A DNA stretch of 64,000 nucleotides from Plenodomus lindquistii (taxonomy: Eukaryota > Ascomycota > Dothideomycetes > Pleosporales > Leptosphaeriaceae), in assembly GCA_025504975.1 (NCBI GenBank), contig JANUWI010000005.1, positions 1,488,001 to 1,552,000 of the forward strand. The letters are read 5' to 3'. Both the position numbers and the translations under genes were made by a program. Positions 8,379 through 21,852 of the stretch are shown here, piece by piece (positions within the stretch are counted from its first letter, which is position 1; each line of letters begins with the position of its first letter). The notes under the pieces are model-generated. The model saw only the letters and a program-made list of their open reading frames with translations, did not search any database and was not told where the DNA came from.

Positions 8379-10744
8379 CTTAGTAAGAAATATAGGATTA
8401 TACAGATACTACTTTATTATTCTATACTCTAACCTTTTAGTAATAGAATAACAGAATCTAACGTTTTAATTATATAAATTTTAAACAATTTACTAATAGA
8501 AATATATACTCTAAAATTAAAGTTATATAAATTTATATAAATAAAAAAAAAACTAGAAAAGTAAAGTAAAAGATAGTTAATATATAGATTTATATTAATA
8601 GTATTAAATACTCTATAAATAAGTTAGTTAAATAAATAAATTAATTATTTTACTAAAATATAACTAAACGTTATATATCTATATAATAATTAAAGAATAA
8701 TATAATTTATAGCTTTTAATAAAAAATATAGTGTTTACTATAAAGTATTAAATAGAATATAATACTTTTATAATATAGTACTAAAATTATCTATATTATT
8801 TTTTAAAGTATTATAAATAATAGATATACTAGAAAATAACTTTTATATAACTATAAATATAAATTAATAAAGCAATTTAAAATTAAAAAAATAGTAATTA
8901 TTTAGTAAATATTTAATTTTACTATAAAAGAATTTCTACTCTAGTTTACTACTATTAAAAATATAGGTAATTTTTATTTAAAGTATAGTACTATAACTCT
9001 ACTAATATAAATAAAGCTATAACTTTTATTAAATATTATTTTATATTTAAATAATATTAAAATTAAAATATTATTATAAAAAATTTTTTTTTAAAATCTA
9101 GTAGTTATTTATAACTAGTTTTAGTTTAGAAAGAATACTAAAGCTAAATATAGTATCTAAAATAAAAATAATTATAACTCTAATAATAAAAGCTTTATAA
9201 TAGGTATTATATTAATTTAAGTAGTTATTATAAATACTAACTATTAAAAGTTTCTATAATTTATATAGTAAAAAAACTAAAAATAGATTATAGTAATTAA
9301 AAGTAATACTATAATATAGTTAGCTATTATTTTTATAACTTTTACTAGTAAATACTACTTTTTTATTTTATTTAAAAAAATAGGCTATTTTAATACTAGG
9401 CTTTTATAGTATCTAGAACTAGGTAAATAAATATTAAACTTAATTTTAACTAGTTAAAGTAGTTAAATAAATATATATAAAAGTATACTATTAGTATAGT
9501 TTATTAATTTAGAGATATAATTTATAAAAGTTTTAATTTATTAAAAGTCTACTAGTACTATAAAAAGTATAGTATTATAACTTATTATATACTTTTTTAT
9601 ATATTATATTTTCTATAGCTATTAAATATAGATTATTCTATACTTTTAAAAATAGTATATAGCTACTAAACTAAAAACTTTATAGAGAACTAGATTAACT
9701 ATATTACTAGAATTAAGTTTTTATTATACTTTATAACTACTTTTAATACTACTATTATTAAAAGTAATATTAAAAAAGGTATTTTAATTATATAATTACT
9801 TTTAATCTAAGAAATATAATATTTTATATTAATATTAAACTATATATACTATTACTTTCTACTATTAATTTTAAATTTTAGTACCTTTAAACTCTAAATA
9901 ATACTTAATAATTTAGATTATAATTAAAGTTTTAAAAAAATTAAATTAAAGTATATAAATAGCTTACTAATAGTTATAATTAATATATTTAAAAGTTTAG
10001 TAAAAGTATAGTACTAATAGTATATTAGATAGTATTAATATATAACTAGGTTAATATACTTTAAATAGAAAATAAAGCTATAATAGAATATAAATTATAG
10101 AAAAAAAAATAAAAAAAAAGTATTTTTATAGTTAAAAAATAACTATATTTAATAACTATAAAAAAGATTATAGCATTTAATAATATAAAAAAAGCATTAA
10201 AAAAAAGTATATATTAAAAAAAATAACTCTATTAATTAGTAGTATAAATACTATAGTATAAATAGATATAATATGTCTATATATAAAGAAAATATAAAAA
10301 GCATTTTTAAATAGATTAGTATACTATAATTTCTATATACTATAATTATTTATTATATACTACTATTAGAATAGTATATTTAAAAAGGAGTTTTATAAAG
10401 TAATAAACTTATCTATATAACTTATTTATTTATACAGTATATTACTAAAATATAAGTTAAAAATAATTTTAATATAAAACTAATTTATATTTTAAATACT
10501 TATTATTACTATCTATAAAAAGTAAAATAGAAATATAAACATTATTTTATAATATATTTCTATAATATAAAAATTTAGACTTTTAATAAAATTACCTAGT
10601 ATATTATAATATATATACTTAATACTATTAAATTAGAAAAGTTACTATAGTAAAAGGGTATAGAGCTTTTTAAATTAATATATTAATAGAGTATAAAATA
10701 TACTATTATACTTTATTACCTAGATAGTAAATTAGGTATTTTAA
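8379..10744. repeat. Unclassified RIP-mutated relic next to ILV1
   Basis: About 2.4 kb between the gene block and the first Gypsy-1 copy. It is as AT-rich as the rest, with no open frame, and I could not match it by eye to the Gypsy, copia or Fot1 families defined elsewhere in the window. It is probably the body of an older repeat into which Gypsy-1 inserted (its duplicated target ACTAG is at 10745-10749). Confidence 0.5.
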
Positions 10745-10749
10745 ACTAG

Positions 10750-11156
10750 TATTATAAAGCTATATTCTATTATAATAATAACTTTTAGCTATATAAGCTC
10801 TTTTATAATCTATATCTATTTTTCTTTATATAAGCTTATTAAAAATAAAAAACTATACTAACCTCTATCTAAACTACCTCTATAGTATACTAAGTCTAAA
10901 TTCTATAGAAATTTCTACTCTACTATTAGTTATATACTAATAAAGTAGAGAAAGAACTTTTTTTTTAAAGCCTAGAACTAGTACTAAGTTCTATTTTATA
11001 TAGCTTACTTTTTAAATAGAACTATAATAAAATAGTTTTTTTTATACTAGATTTATAAAAATATAGTTTATTTATCTTTTTAATTTATACGTACTTTTCT
11101 ATACTTTTAAACTAATTTAAACTTTTTTTAGTATTTTATATTTATTAACTATTATA
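10750..11156 (+). repeat. Gypsy-1 copy 1, 5' LTR
   Basis: 407 bp, alignable with 21853-23005, 47766-48185 and 59441-59857. The ends read TAT..ATA, expected if an original TG...CA pair was converted by RIP. Confidence 0.85.
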
Positions 11157-12535
11157 TTATAAAAAATTATTTTTTTATTAGTAATAGTCTATATAATATT
11201 ACTAATCTATTAAAAAAAAATTAAATTTTTTCGTTAACTAGCCTCTAAAAGTTTTTAAGTTCTAGCTTTAATTAATACTAATAGATTTTTTATTTATTCT
11301 AAAACTAGATTGTTAAAATCTCTAATTAACTAAAATTTATAAGTTTAAACTTCTATAGTATTACTAGTTTAAATTACTTTTAAAAAAGTTATATTAGATA
11401 GTACTAAAGTAAAAATTGAAAACTTATTAATAATTTAGTAAAATTAGAAGTACAGCTAATACCTATCTCTAGTAATAGATAATAAATTCTATTTTTTAAG
11501 AAATAAAAAAAAATAACTAGCCTTTTTAAAAACCTTTTAAATTTATTAAATATTTAAAATATAGAAAATAATTAATACTAGCTAATTAAAAAAAAATTAA
11601 ATTTAAATAGAAGCTAGATTATTTTAGTAGAATTTAGAAATTTACTAACTATAACTTCTAATAATACTATAAAAATAATAGCCTAGCTATACGCTAAATT
11701 AGTAGCTTTATAAACTAAAATAAAATTTATAAAAAAGAATTTTATTTAATACTATTTCTAGACTTACTTTTATTTTCTACTAAAAAGTTTTAGATTTATT
11801 AATATTACTAGTTAACTAGATTACTTTCTAAAGCCTTTTTTTATATTATTAAAAAGCTACGTTTATTAGAGTGTACTTTATCTATCTCTAAACTATTAAA
11901 TAAAAAAAACTTTATTTATAAATAATAAAAAGCTTTAATAGTAAATAGACTTAAAATTAATAGTAACTATTATTATTTTAAATGTATTTATATAGTACTA
12001 GTTTAGAGTACTACTTATAGTTTAGCTAAAAAATATTTTAAACTTTAATATTTATTTAATAATAAAGCTAATTTTTTTATAGAAGCTATAATAGCTCTAC
12101 TTAATAAATACTTTATTATAAATAATAAATAGGCTATAGTATATAATACTTTTAACTAACTATATATAAAAAAAATAAAAACTTTTTTTACTTTTAAAAT
12201 ATAGTTTTTAAACTATACTATAAAAAAAATATATAATATTTAGAATAGATTTACTATATATAGATAAAAATAACTTTAAGTCTATATATTTCTAGCTAAA
12301 GTTTTAAATATATTTAAAATAACTTTTTTCTAGATATAATAAAATACTTTAATACTTATAATATTAAATAAAAACCTATTTAAAAAAAGATTATTATTAG
12401 AACTTATTTTTTAATAGTACTAATAAGTTGTAAAATAGAACTATAGTATAATCTAGATTAGATATCTTTTAAAAAAGAACTTTAAAAAATACTATACTAT
12501 ATATAATTTTCTAAACTTTTTGATAATTAACTATA

Positions 12536-14383
12536 ATGTATTCTACTACTAAGCTAACTATACTACTAAGCTAGCTACTTTTCTTTAGTATTATAAATAC
12601 TATATTTTTAATTATTATTATTATTACTACTAATATCTAACTCTACTACTATAGAGTTTATATCTAATTTAGAAGTACTTTCTAAACTTTTCTAGCACGT
12701 ATAAGTATTATATCTAGTTTTTCTATAATTACTATAGTATTAGATACCTAGTTAAATAGATATTTAACTACTACTACTATACGCACGTTTTAATAGATTA
12801 AGCGTTATAGTTAAAGTAGTAGCAGCCTATAATCTAGTACTATACTTAAAAATACTTTTTTACTAAATTTTTTTTTTTTTTACGCTTTTTTTTTTTTTAT
12901 TATTTCTACTAATTACTTTTTAACTTTATAGATATAAATTTAAAAAAAAGTATTTTAGTATAGTATTAGTTTAGCTTTTTTTATAAACTATAAAAAGCTA
13001 GCTTATATAGTAATAGATAACTAAATAAAAAATTTATATATAAACTTTAACTAAAACCTAGATTTATAAATATTACTTAAAGTTTTAAATTACTATAAAT
13101 TTACTAGTAGAAAAAGTTAACGTAAAGTATATATCTAGAAATTAATATAATCTAGTACTACCTACGCGTTAGTAAAGACTAGCTTTAATATTTTAAAAGC
13201 TTTTTAATAGTTATTAACTATAAATACGTTAAAAAATGCGTTTTTAAAAGCTAAAAAGAAGTTTCTTTTATTAATATAGAAAACGTGTTAGCGTGCTAAA
13301 TTTTATACACGCTAGAAGTATTTATACTTAAATAATAAAAAACACACTATATTAAATAGCTAGAGGATATAAAATAAATAAAAAAATATATAGAGTATTA
13401 GAATTTTATTCTCTATATTATAGTTTTTAAACTTTTAGTTAAAATACTTTCTATAGCTATTTAAAATTAGTAACTAGTATATTTCTATCTTTTATACTTT
13501 TATATATATATTAAAGTGTTTTAACTACTCTAGTTTAAACGCGTTATTTATCTAGCTATTTTTAAAAACTAAAAGTTTCTAGTTATAAAGAATACTAGCT
13601 TTTTTATACTATATAAAGATATATACATATTTTTTATAAATAATAAAAAATAAAGTTATATCTTCTAAAGCGTATATACTCTAGATAATAATAACCTATT
13701 TATAATTATCTAGCTAGATAAAGTCTTACTAATTATATTTCTCTAAATTTATAATAACTTTTATAAATCTAATTACGCCTATTTAAAAGCTAGTTTTATT
13801 AAAGTTTTAGACGTTATTATTCTAGATACTATATTTAGCTTTTATTTTATCTATAAATTTAAACTACGCGCTAATAATCTCTAGATTTTTCTACTTTATT
13901 CTCTACCTATTTTTTATTTAATTAAAAGCTATTTTAAATTTACTAAAGTATATTATAAAGCGCTTAGCCTAGTATTTATCTACTAGTATTTTATTACGTA
14001 CCTCTAGTATTTTATTAGCTATATCTTCTATTTTACACAGCTAGAAAGTAAACTTTTATAAATTAAAATTAAAAATATATTAGATAATTATCTACTTTTT
14101 AGTAGTAGTAAGTTTCTAGTAGTTAGATTAAGTTTAAAAGCGTAAAGTAATTCTATTAATCTATTTAGAAAGCCTGTGTTAATTAATGCTAAAAGCTATA
14201 GCTATAGCTTAATAGCTTTTAAATTAGCTAGCTTTATAGGCTTAGATAGCAAGCTATATTTTTTTTTATTCTATATTAGTAGCTTGTAACGTTATTAGTC
14301 TATAGTAGGGCAATAGGCTAAGTATAAAGCTTAGTAGATTTTAACTAGCTTACTAGATTAACTAGCTTGCTAGTAGAATACAT
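12536..14383 (-). mobile_element. Fot1/pogo-type DNA transposon A, hybrid ends
   Basis: 1848 bp starting ATGTATTCTAC and ending in its inverted repeat, flanked by TA (12534-12535, 14384-14385). The transposase strand is minus. Its left end belongs to end-type 1 (TACTACTAAGC...) but its right end and adjoining 200 bp belong to end-type 2 (TTAACTAGCTTACTAGATTA...). The host sequences on its two sides are not adjacent in Gypsy-1 copy 2: the left flank matches about 50330 and the right flank about 53303. It therefore marks a deletion of about 3 kb. Confidence 0.85.
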
Positions 14384-16656
14384 TAGTATTTTATAATAGA
14401 TTTTAAATTTTTTTAAAAACTAATACAGCTATAATTAGATTCTAGTTATTATTAATTAGCTTTTTAAATAAATAATTATAATACTCTACTATAAAATAAT
14501 AAATATCTAAAGCTTTATTTAACTATTTATATAATAGGTATATTAGTTTAGATATATTTCTAAAAGTATTATTTTATACTATAAAGCCTAGTTTATTTTC
14601 TAATTTTTATCTAAATTCTACTAGATTATAGATATAAAAATATAACATTTTACTATTTATTCTAAATAAACTAATAGGTAGACTAAAATTATAAATAAAT
14701 ATATTAATTAATAACTATAGCTTTCTATAAAATACTATAAAATTAATAAAAGTAAATTTTTTTTTTAATAAACTAAGCCTATATAATACTTTTATATATA
14801 TTAATAGGTATAGTTTTATACTAGCTTCTATTTAATTTAAAACCTAAATAAAGCAAGAACTAGTACTATCTAAAAGTAGTAAGTTCTATTAAAAAATTTA
14901 ACTACTAGAAAATTTAGAATCTAGCTATCTAGATATATAACATTTAGAAACTAGTTAAAAAAAATATAGAAAACCTAAAAAACTAAATATATTCTACTAT
15001 TAAAGCCTACTAATATTATATTAACTAGAAAATAAAAAATAAAATCTATTTTTTTACTATTAATTTAGTAACTTTAAAACTAAGCTAAAAACTATTTAAA
15101 TTATAAAAACGTGTTTTAAAATTCTAGAATAAATTAAATATCTTTATAAATTTAAACTTTTTTTAGATTTTTAAATATATAACATGTTTATATCTAATAT
15201 TTTTATAAAAATTCTAATAGTTTTTGAATAGAATAAAAGGCTTTAAAGCTGCTAGCTACTTTTATATTAAGCGTAGAAAAATAGAAAGTTAAAAAGATTT
15301 TTACTAGTAAACTTATTTAAAATAAATTTAAATATAAAGCTAGCTAGGTAGAATATAATATAGATCTAATCTAGTATCTAGCCTCTAATTTTATAAGCTT
15401 TGTTTATAAACTATTAAACTTTTACTAAAAGTATTCTAATTATCTAGAACCTCTCTAGATACTATATAAACAGCTTTAAATATAAAAAAAAAATAGAAAT
15501 TATATTATAGTTAGTAAATAATTATATTTTATAAATTTAATAGTTATTTTATTATTAATATATAAAAATTATATCTAATATATAAAACTAGTATATAGTT
15601 TTTACTAATAAAACTTTTAGTTTAGTATACTAACTATTATAAATAGATATAGAAGTTTTTTAAAATTTTTTTTTTCTATAATAATCTAACTTTTATTTTG
15701 CTATTATAGGCGCTATATACTATATCTAATATAGAGTTTTTAGTATTTTTATATATTAAAAACTTTCTATTAAATTTTTAAATAGGCCTACGTTTTTTTT
15801 AACTACTAGAAAAATTTAAAGCTTTTTTAAAAGTAGTAGTAGCTAAAGCTACTATATTTTTTAAAACAAGCTATATTTTATTATATAAATTTAAAACTTT
15901 TTTATATAGACTCTAAAGTTATTTTTATAAATATAATAGTTTACTACTATTATATTAATTATACTAAAGCTAGTAGTTTATATAGTTACTATCTATACTA
16001 TAAAAGCTAATATTTTAAAAGCTAAACTAGCTATAGTATTTATATCTACTAGTTTAGCTTTAAATTTTTTATTTTATTTTTATTAGCTAGTATAGCCTGC
16101 GTAGTAAGGCTTTTAAAATTCTAAAACGCTACTATAATTTAGTAATATTCTACTTCTATATATATAGGCACCTAAAAAAATTCGAAAAAGCTTTAAATTA
16201 GTAGAAAAAAATAGCTTTTTACTAGTTTATACTTTTTATTTAAAAGTATATAAGAAATATACTTTTTTAAACCTACTAATTTAAATAAATATATAAAGTT
16301 AAATTTACTATAAAACTAAATCTAGTTAGAGCGTAAGTAAAATATCTAATAAGCTAAAAGGTATATACCTAGAGGTATAGAAATAGGTATTTTTATAAAA
16401 GCTATTTAGTATTAGTATTTAAAATAATAATAAATAGTAATAAAGTATATATTATAGAAGTATAGAGTATAAAAAATAAAAAATAATTATTTTCTACTAT
16501 TATAACTACTAGATTTAGTATTATTATAATAATAATTAATAAATTGTAAATAGAAAGTTATATCTACTTTAATAAAATAATAATTCTAGAATAAACTCTA
16601 TATAGAAGTTATATAGAGAATACTTAGATATAGAACTATTTAATTTAAAATAGAGG

Positions 16657-16845
16657 TGTTAGATACATAGTACTATTAAAAGTACATAAATATTAATAAA
16701 TTTAATAAAAGTTAAAATTATTAATTGTGTATTCTCTAAGCGTTACTTAGATAGCTAGTTTTATTACATTAGCTATAAAGTGCGCTAGCGCACTCTATAC
16801 TCTACTTATCTACTAGCTCTAGAATAACTCTATTAATCTAATACA
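16657..16845 (-). repeat. Copia-1 LTR (3' LTR on the minus strand)
   Basis: 189 bp. Begins TGTTAGATAC and ends CTAATACA on the plus strand. Contains the 14-bp palindrome GTGCGCTAGCGCAC. Confidence 0.88.
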
Positions 16846-19800
16846 CTCTTTTTAGCCTAGAAGCTATTACTAGCTAAAACCTTTTTTCTAAAGAGTTATT
16901 AAAAGGTAGTCTAGTTACTATTAGATTTCTTTAATTAGAGTTTTATTTATTAGCGTTAAAAGCGTTTTAGCTTTAATATATCTAAATTAATAGAGAAACC
17001 TTCTCTAGAATCTTTTTAGTAGGGCTTTTATAAAGCTATCTGCAATTATTTCTAATAACTATATATACTATACATTTATTTATTATTATTATACTTTCTA
17101 CTATAGCTAGTAGTTATAGATATTAACATATTAGAGCTTAGTTTAGAGCTTTAAAACCTTTGTAGTAAGTAGTTAGATAGTCTATTAATTATTATATTTA
17201 ATAATAATAGGTCCTAGCTTAATTTTAATATAGAGCTTCTAAAGTAGCTTTAAAATAAAAAAAGCTTTTTTAGTAACTTAGAATAGAGTAAAGAGTTTAG
17301 CTTTAGTAGTTAATGTAGTTACTATATTCTATTTATTTACTTTCTAGGTAATAAGCCTATTATATAGCTTAATTACGTAGCTCTATAAACTTTTTCTATT
17401 TTATATATTATTAGTAAAAAAGGCATTACTTATAACTTAAAAGTATAAACTATCTCTAAGTTATAATATAGTTAATTTAGTATTTTAAAAATATATTAAA
17501 ACTTAGTCTATAGCTTTATAATATTTATAGCTAGAATTAGTAAAATGCTTTACTAGTTATAACGTAGTAAATAAAATATCTAGTTATATAGTAACTATAG
17601 TAAATAGAAGTAATCTAATTTTTTATTTATATTTATTAACGTTTACGTAGTTTACTAGTCTATTATTTAGTAATAGTTTAATAGCTACTATTAGAGTATT
17701 ATATACTACTTTTTAATTATTAATTAGTTAACTAATTTTATTGTAGTAAAAGGCCTAGGAGAGTTAAATCTAGCGTAAGGCTTAGTTATAGATTATCTCT
17801 ATTCTAAAAAACTATTATAAATTATATTCTCTAGTAATTGTATACTACTTTTTTAGCTACTTTATTACTTTAGTAGCCTACTAATTCTACTCTATTAGAT
17901 AAGCTATAATAATATTATTAATATAAAAAAAAATAATAATACTATTTTTAATAAAGTAGTATAGTTTATATAGTATAGCTTTAAAGCTAAGCCTCTATAG
18001 AGTTACTATAAACTCTTTCTACTAGAGTAGTAGTAAAATTCTAAAGCTATATAATATTTTATTAACTTATAGAATTATACTAGCTTTTTAATAACCTTTT
18101 AGTATACGTATATATATAACTTAGTCTATTACTATATATATAAACGCGTTTATAATATTAAATTACTTAAGCTCTAGTCTATACTAGGCTATAATTACTA
18201 TTAGTATTCTAAATAAATAGCTAGCTAGTATAGCTATATAGGTGTTTTATAAAGTAATATTTTTTTATTAATTTTTTTAGACTACTAATTGCGCTTTATA
18301 TTTAAAAAGATTATAGTTTTTATCTAGTTTATATATATAAACTTATATATAATTAAAAATCTATTATTCTATTAGTCTAGTAGTTTTAACTAGAATTTTA
18401 GTCTATAAATCTATCTAAGTATAGCTTAAAAAATAGTTAAGTTTAGCTTATTTAAACTTAGCGCCTAGTAAATAATCTTTAAGCTTATTTTTATACGTAG
18501 AAGAAAGCGGAAGCTAGCTATAATAAAGTTTTAAACTAGTAGTAAATATTCTTTTTAATTAGGCTTTATTAATAGCTTTTTCTCTAGTTATCTTTATATT
18601 ACCTATTTAGATTCTTATAGTAAACGCTACTACCTATAGAATTATATAGAATAATACTAATTATTTTTTAGAGTATGTCTTTACTATAAATTGTATAAAA
18701 AAAGCTACTAGTAGCAGCGTTAGTAGTAGAGATAGGTAATAATCTCTAATCTTTCTACTATTATAGTATTCTAGTAGATCTACTTTAAAATATAACTTTA
18801 AAGCCTTTTTAAAAGCATTGTTTTTATAGAAGAATTTAGTTTCTAGTTTATATACTAGTAAAAAAAGCTCTATAGTCTTTATAAGTATAGCAATTTCTTT
18901 TAGTATACTATATATAAAGTTGTCTATTAGATTTTCTACTTTTCTATTAAAAGTTATTTATTTATTAAAGGTAATATTTCTAGTACTAATAACTTTAGCT
19001 AGAGATAGAATCTATATTCTATAGATATTAGTAGATTAATATTCTACTAGGTATTCTACCTAGGCTTTTAGATTAAAGTATTATAAACGTTTTTTTCTAT
19101 AATATATATTATTAGTTATAGCAAACGCTTTACAGCTATATACTCTAAAGTAAATAAAGTTTAGTTTTTATATTAATATAACTATACTATTACTAAAGGC
19201 TACGTAAATAAAAAAGATTTTATATAGAGTTTTCTAGTTATTTACGTAGTTAGGCAATTAATTATATAGGTAAATAGTAGCTTATATTATCTCTAGCTAG
19301 AGCTTCTATAAAAAATTAGTATTAAATTATATTATACGCGCTTTCTTTTTATTTATACTCTTTAAATATTTAGCGCCTCTATTCTATACTTAAATATCTA
19401 GAGCTAAAGGCTTAATAATAATATTTTATAATAAAAAATAGCGCTGTACTTCTAGTTTAACTATTATAATTTTATTATCTACTTTAATAATCTTTATAGT
19501 AATATTAAAATAGTTCTTAAAAAATAGAATAAAGTTTAAAAATGCTTTAATAATAGACTTTATAGTTTTATTGTTAGTAAAGTAGTAGTTCTATTATATT
19601 TCTAAGTATCTATTAGTAATAAGCATCTAGCTTTTTTTTAGTAATACTTTAGTATTTATATAAATAGAAATTAATAGCTAGTTTTTTTTTAAGTTTTTTA
19701 TAATCTATATTTTATAGAGCCTATCTAATTTAACGCTAGGCTTTAGCTTATTTATAGAAGTTACACTCTACTATAGTAATACCTTTTACTTATACTCTTT

Positions 19801-21656
19801 TAGCTTACTATATAAAGTGCTCTATAGTTACTAAACTAGAATACCTAAATTTCTTATACTATATAAGTGCTAGAGCTATCTAAGCTTATTTTAGTATATA
19901 TAATATTACTTTATATATATAGTAAGCTATAGATACTAATATATAGTATTTAATTATTTATTAGCTATATAGCTTCTATAGGCTTTTAATAATTATACTA
20001 TTTAACACTTATAGCGTTATTAGATTAGTTCTAGTATTTTACTATATTTTTTATTATTAGAGTAATTAGAAAAATATAAAATTATAGAGGAAGTTAGAAT
20101 AGATAGCTATATTATAAAGTATTATTATTATTATTTACTAATTATACCTAAAAGGCAGCTAGATAGAGCTATACTCTCTAATCTAGACTTATATATTACT
20201 AGTCTATATATAGTCTAAAGGTCTAGGTACGTAATAGTTATATATATATTAGAGATTATTTATAATATAGTATATTATATCTAAATCTAGAATATATAAA
20301 TTTTAGAGTAGATAATTATTTATTATAGTAGTAAAGCCTGCCTCTATATTAGATATTACTAGAAACTAATCTTTAGAACTTTTAAGTTACGTAATTTAAT
20401 AACTATATAGTTATTTTATTTCTAGAGTTAGAGTATAGAACTACTTAATAGTTAGTATTTTTATATAGAGTTAGCTCTATAAGCAGATTAGCCTTTATAG
20501 TTCTAGATCTTGTTTTTTTTTAAATTTAATAAGCTTTTTTATAGACTTATTTAGTTTCTACTAGCTAGGTGCTTTCTTTTTATATAGATAGTAGTAGTTT
20601 TTTAAAGTATAGCGTTGTCTATATACTAAACATTTTATAGAGAAGTATAAACTTTCTAGAGGTTTTTTAGCTTATTATTTTTAATTATTACTATGTTAAT
20701 TATAGGGTTTTCTCTAGTAAAATAGTGCGCTATTTATAGTAAAGGCGTTTTTTATACTATTCTAATAGGCTTTACCTTTAGTAGTATTATATAAAGCTTT
20801 ATTATAAGCTATAATAAAACTTACTTTACTTTTTTCTATTTTTATAAAATAGTTATTTATTATATACTTCTAATAGCGTTTTATTATCTTTTTATAGTTT
20901 ATTCTAAATTAGTATTATTTAAAGTTCTAGAAAGTAGTTACCTATATATTAACTACTTTATTAACTAATATAAAGAAATGTTTTATTACTATATTAATCT
21001 ATAGTACTTCTAGTATATTATATACCTCTACTTTAGTTATAGCTTAGTTATATTCTGTAAGCTAGCTATTCTAGTACGTAGAGGTTTTTATTAGCTTTAA
21101 TACCTAAAGGTATTATTTATAGACTCGCTTTTATTTAAGTTATTTATTAATTTTAATTATTACTTTAAAGCTTATAAGCTATTTTTAGAGGGATTAGTTA
21201 GGTAGGTAATAGGTTTAGAGCAAATATAGTATTACTATTAATTAAATAAACGCTATAATATACTAAAAGCTAGATTACTTTTTTTTATAGTTATATTAGT
21301 TATTTTTATATTATTTAAAGAGGATTTTATAATATTTAAAGTTATTCTAGAAAGCCTTCTAGCCTACTATAAAAAGATTAGTAATTCTTTTTAAATTTAT
21401 ATTACTTATATTAGCTAGCGCGTAATTAGTAATTACTAAAGCTTTTTTTACTACTAGTTTAACTATTAGCTAGGTAGTAAATTTAGAATTAATTTTATTC
21501 TAGATATTATATGTAATACAGCGCGCTTTAAGCTATATTATCTATATTATATAGTCTATATAATTCTATAGAATAACTATTAGATTACGTATTATTATTA
21601 TATTAGATAGACGTGTTAGAGTAGCCTAAATAGTAGTTAGTAGTAAAACTTTTAAT

Positions 21657-21845
21657 TATTAGATATATAGTACTATTAAAAGTACATAAATATTAATAAA
21701 TTTAATAAAAGTTAAAATTATTAATTATATATTCTCTAAACGTTATTTAAAAGGCTAGTTTTATTATATTAGCTACAGGGTACGCTAGCGTACTCTATGC
21801 CCTATTTATCTACTAGCTCTAGAATAACTCTATTAATCTAATAAA
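21657..21845 (-). repeat. Copia-1 LTR (5' LTR on the minus strand)
   Basis: 189 bp, same length as its partner. The palindrome here reads GTACGCTAGCGTAC: both arms changed symmetrically. Confidence 0.88.
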
Positions 21846-21852
21846 AGAGTAA

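Larger units (their letters stand above)
16657..21845 (-). mobile_element. Copia-1, Ty1/copia LTR retrotransposon
   Basis: 5189 bp with two 189-bp LTRs (16657-16845 and 21657-21845). Read on the minus strand, about 18500-17890 translates through RIP damage into copia reverse transcriptase: a stretch like LYIRI-EGY, then VNKxLYSFR, a YKEF block and YINNIIIAY in place of YVDDIIIAY. A purine run (AAAAAGAG on the minus strand, 16846-16853) abuts the LTR as a polypurine tract. It is inserted just before the 3' LTR of Gypsy-1 copy 1; the uninterrupted site is visible in copy 2 near 59431-59440. The flanks AGAGG (16652-16656) and AGAGT (21846-21850) are an imperfect target duplication. Many stops; dead. 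Confidence 0.9.

Noticed and set aside
12601..12640. ATT/ACT trinucleotide runs as microsatellites of interest
   Set aside because: They occur at the same place in every Fot1 copy and are part of the element end, not independent repeats.
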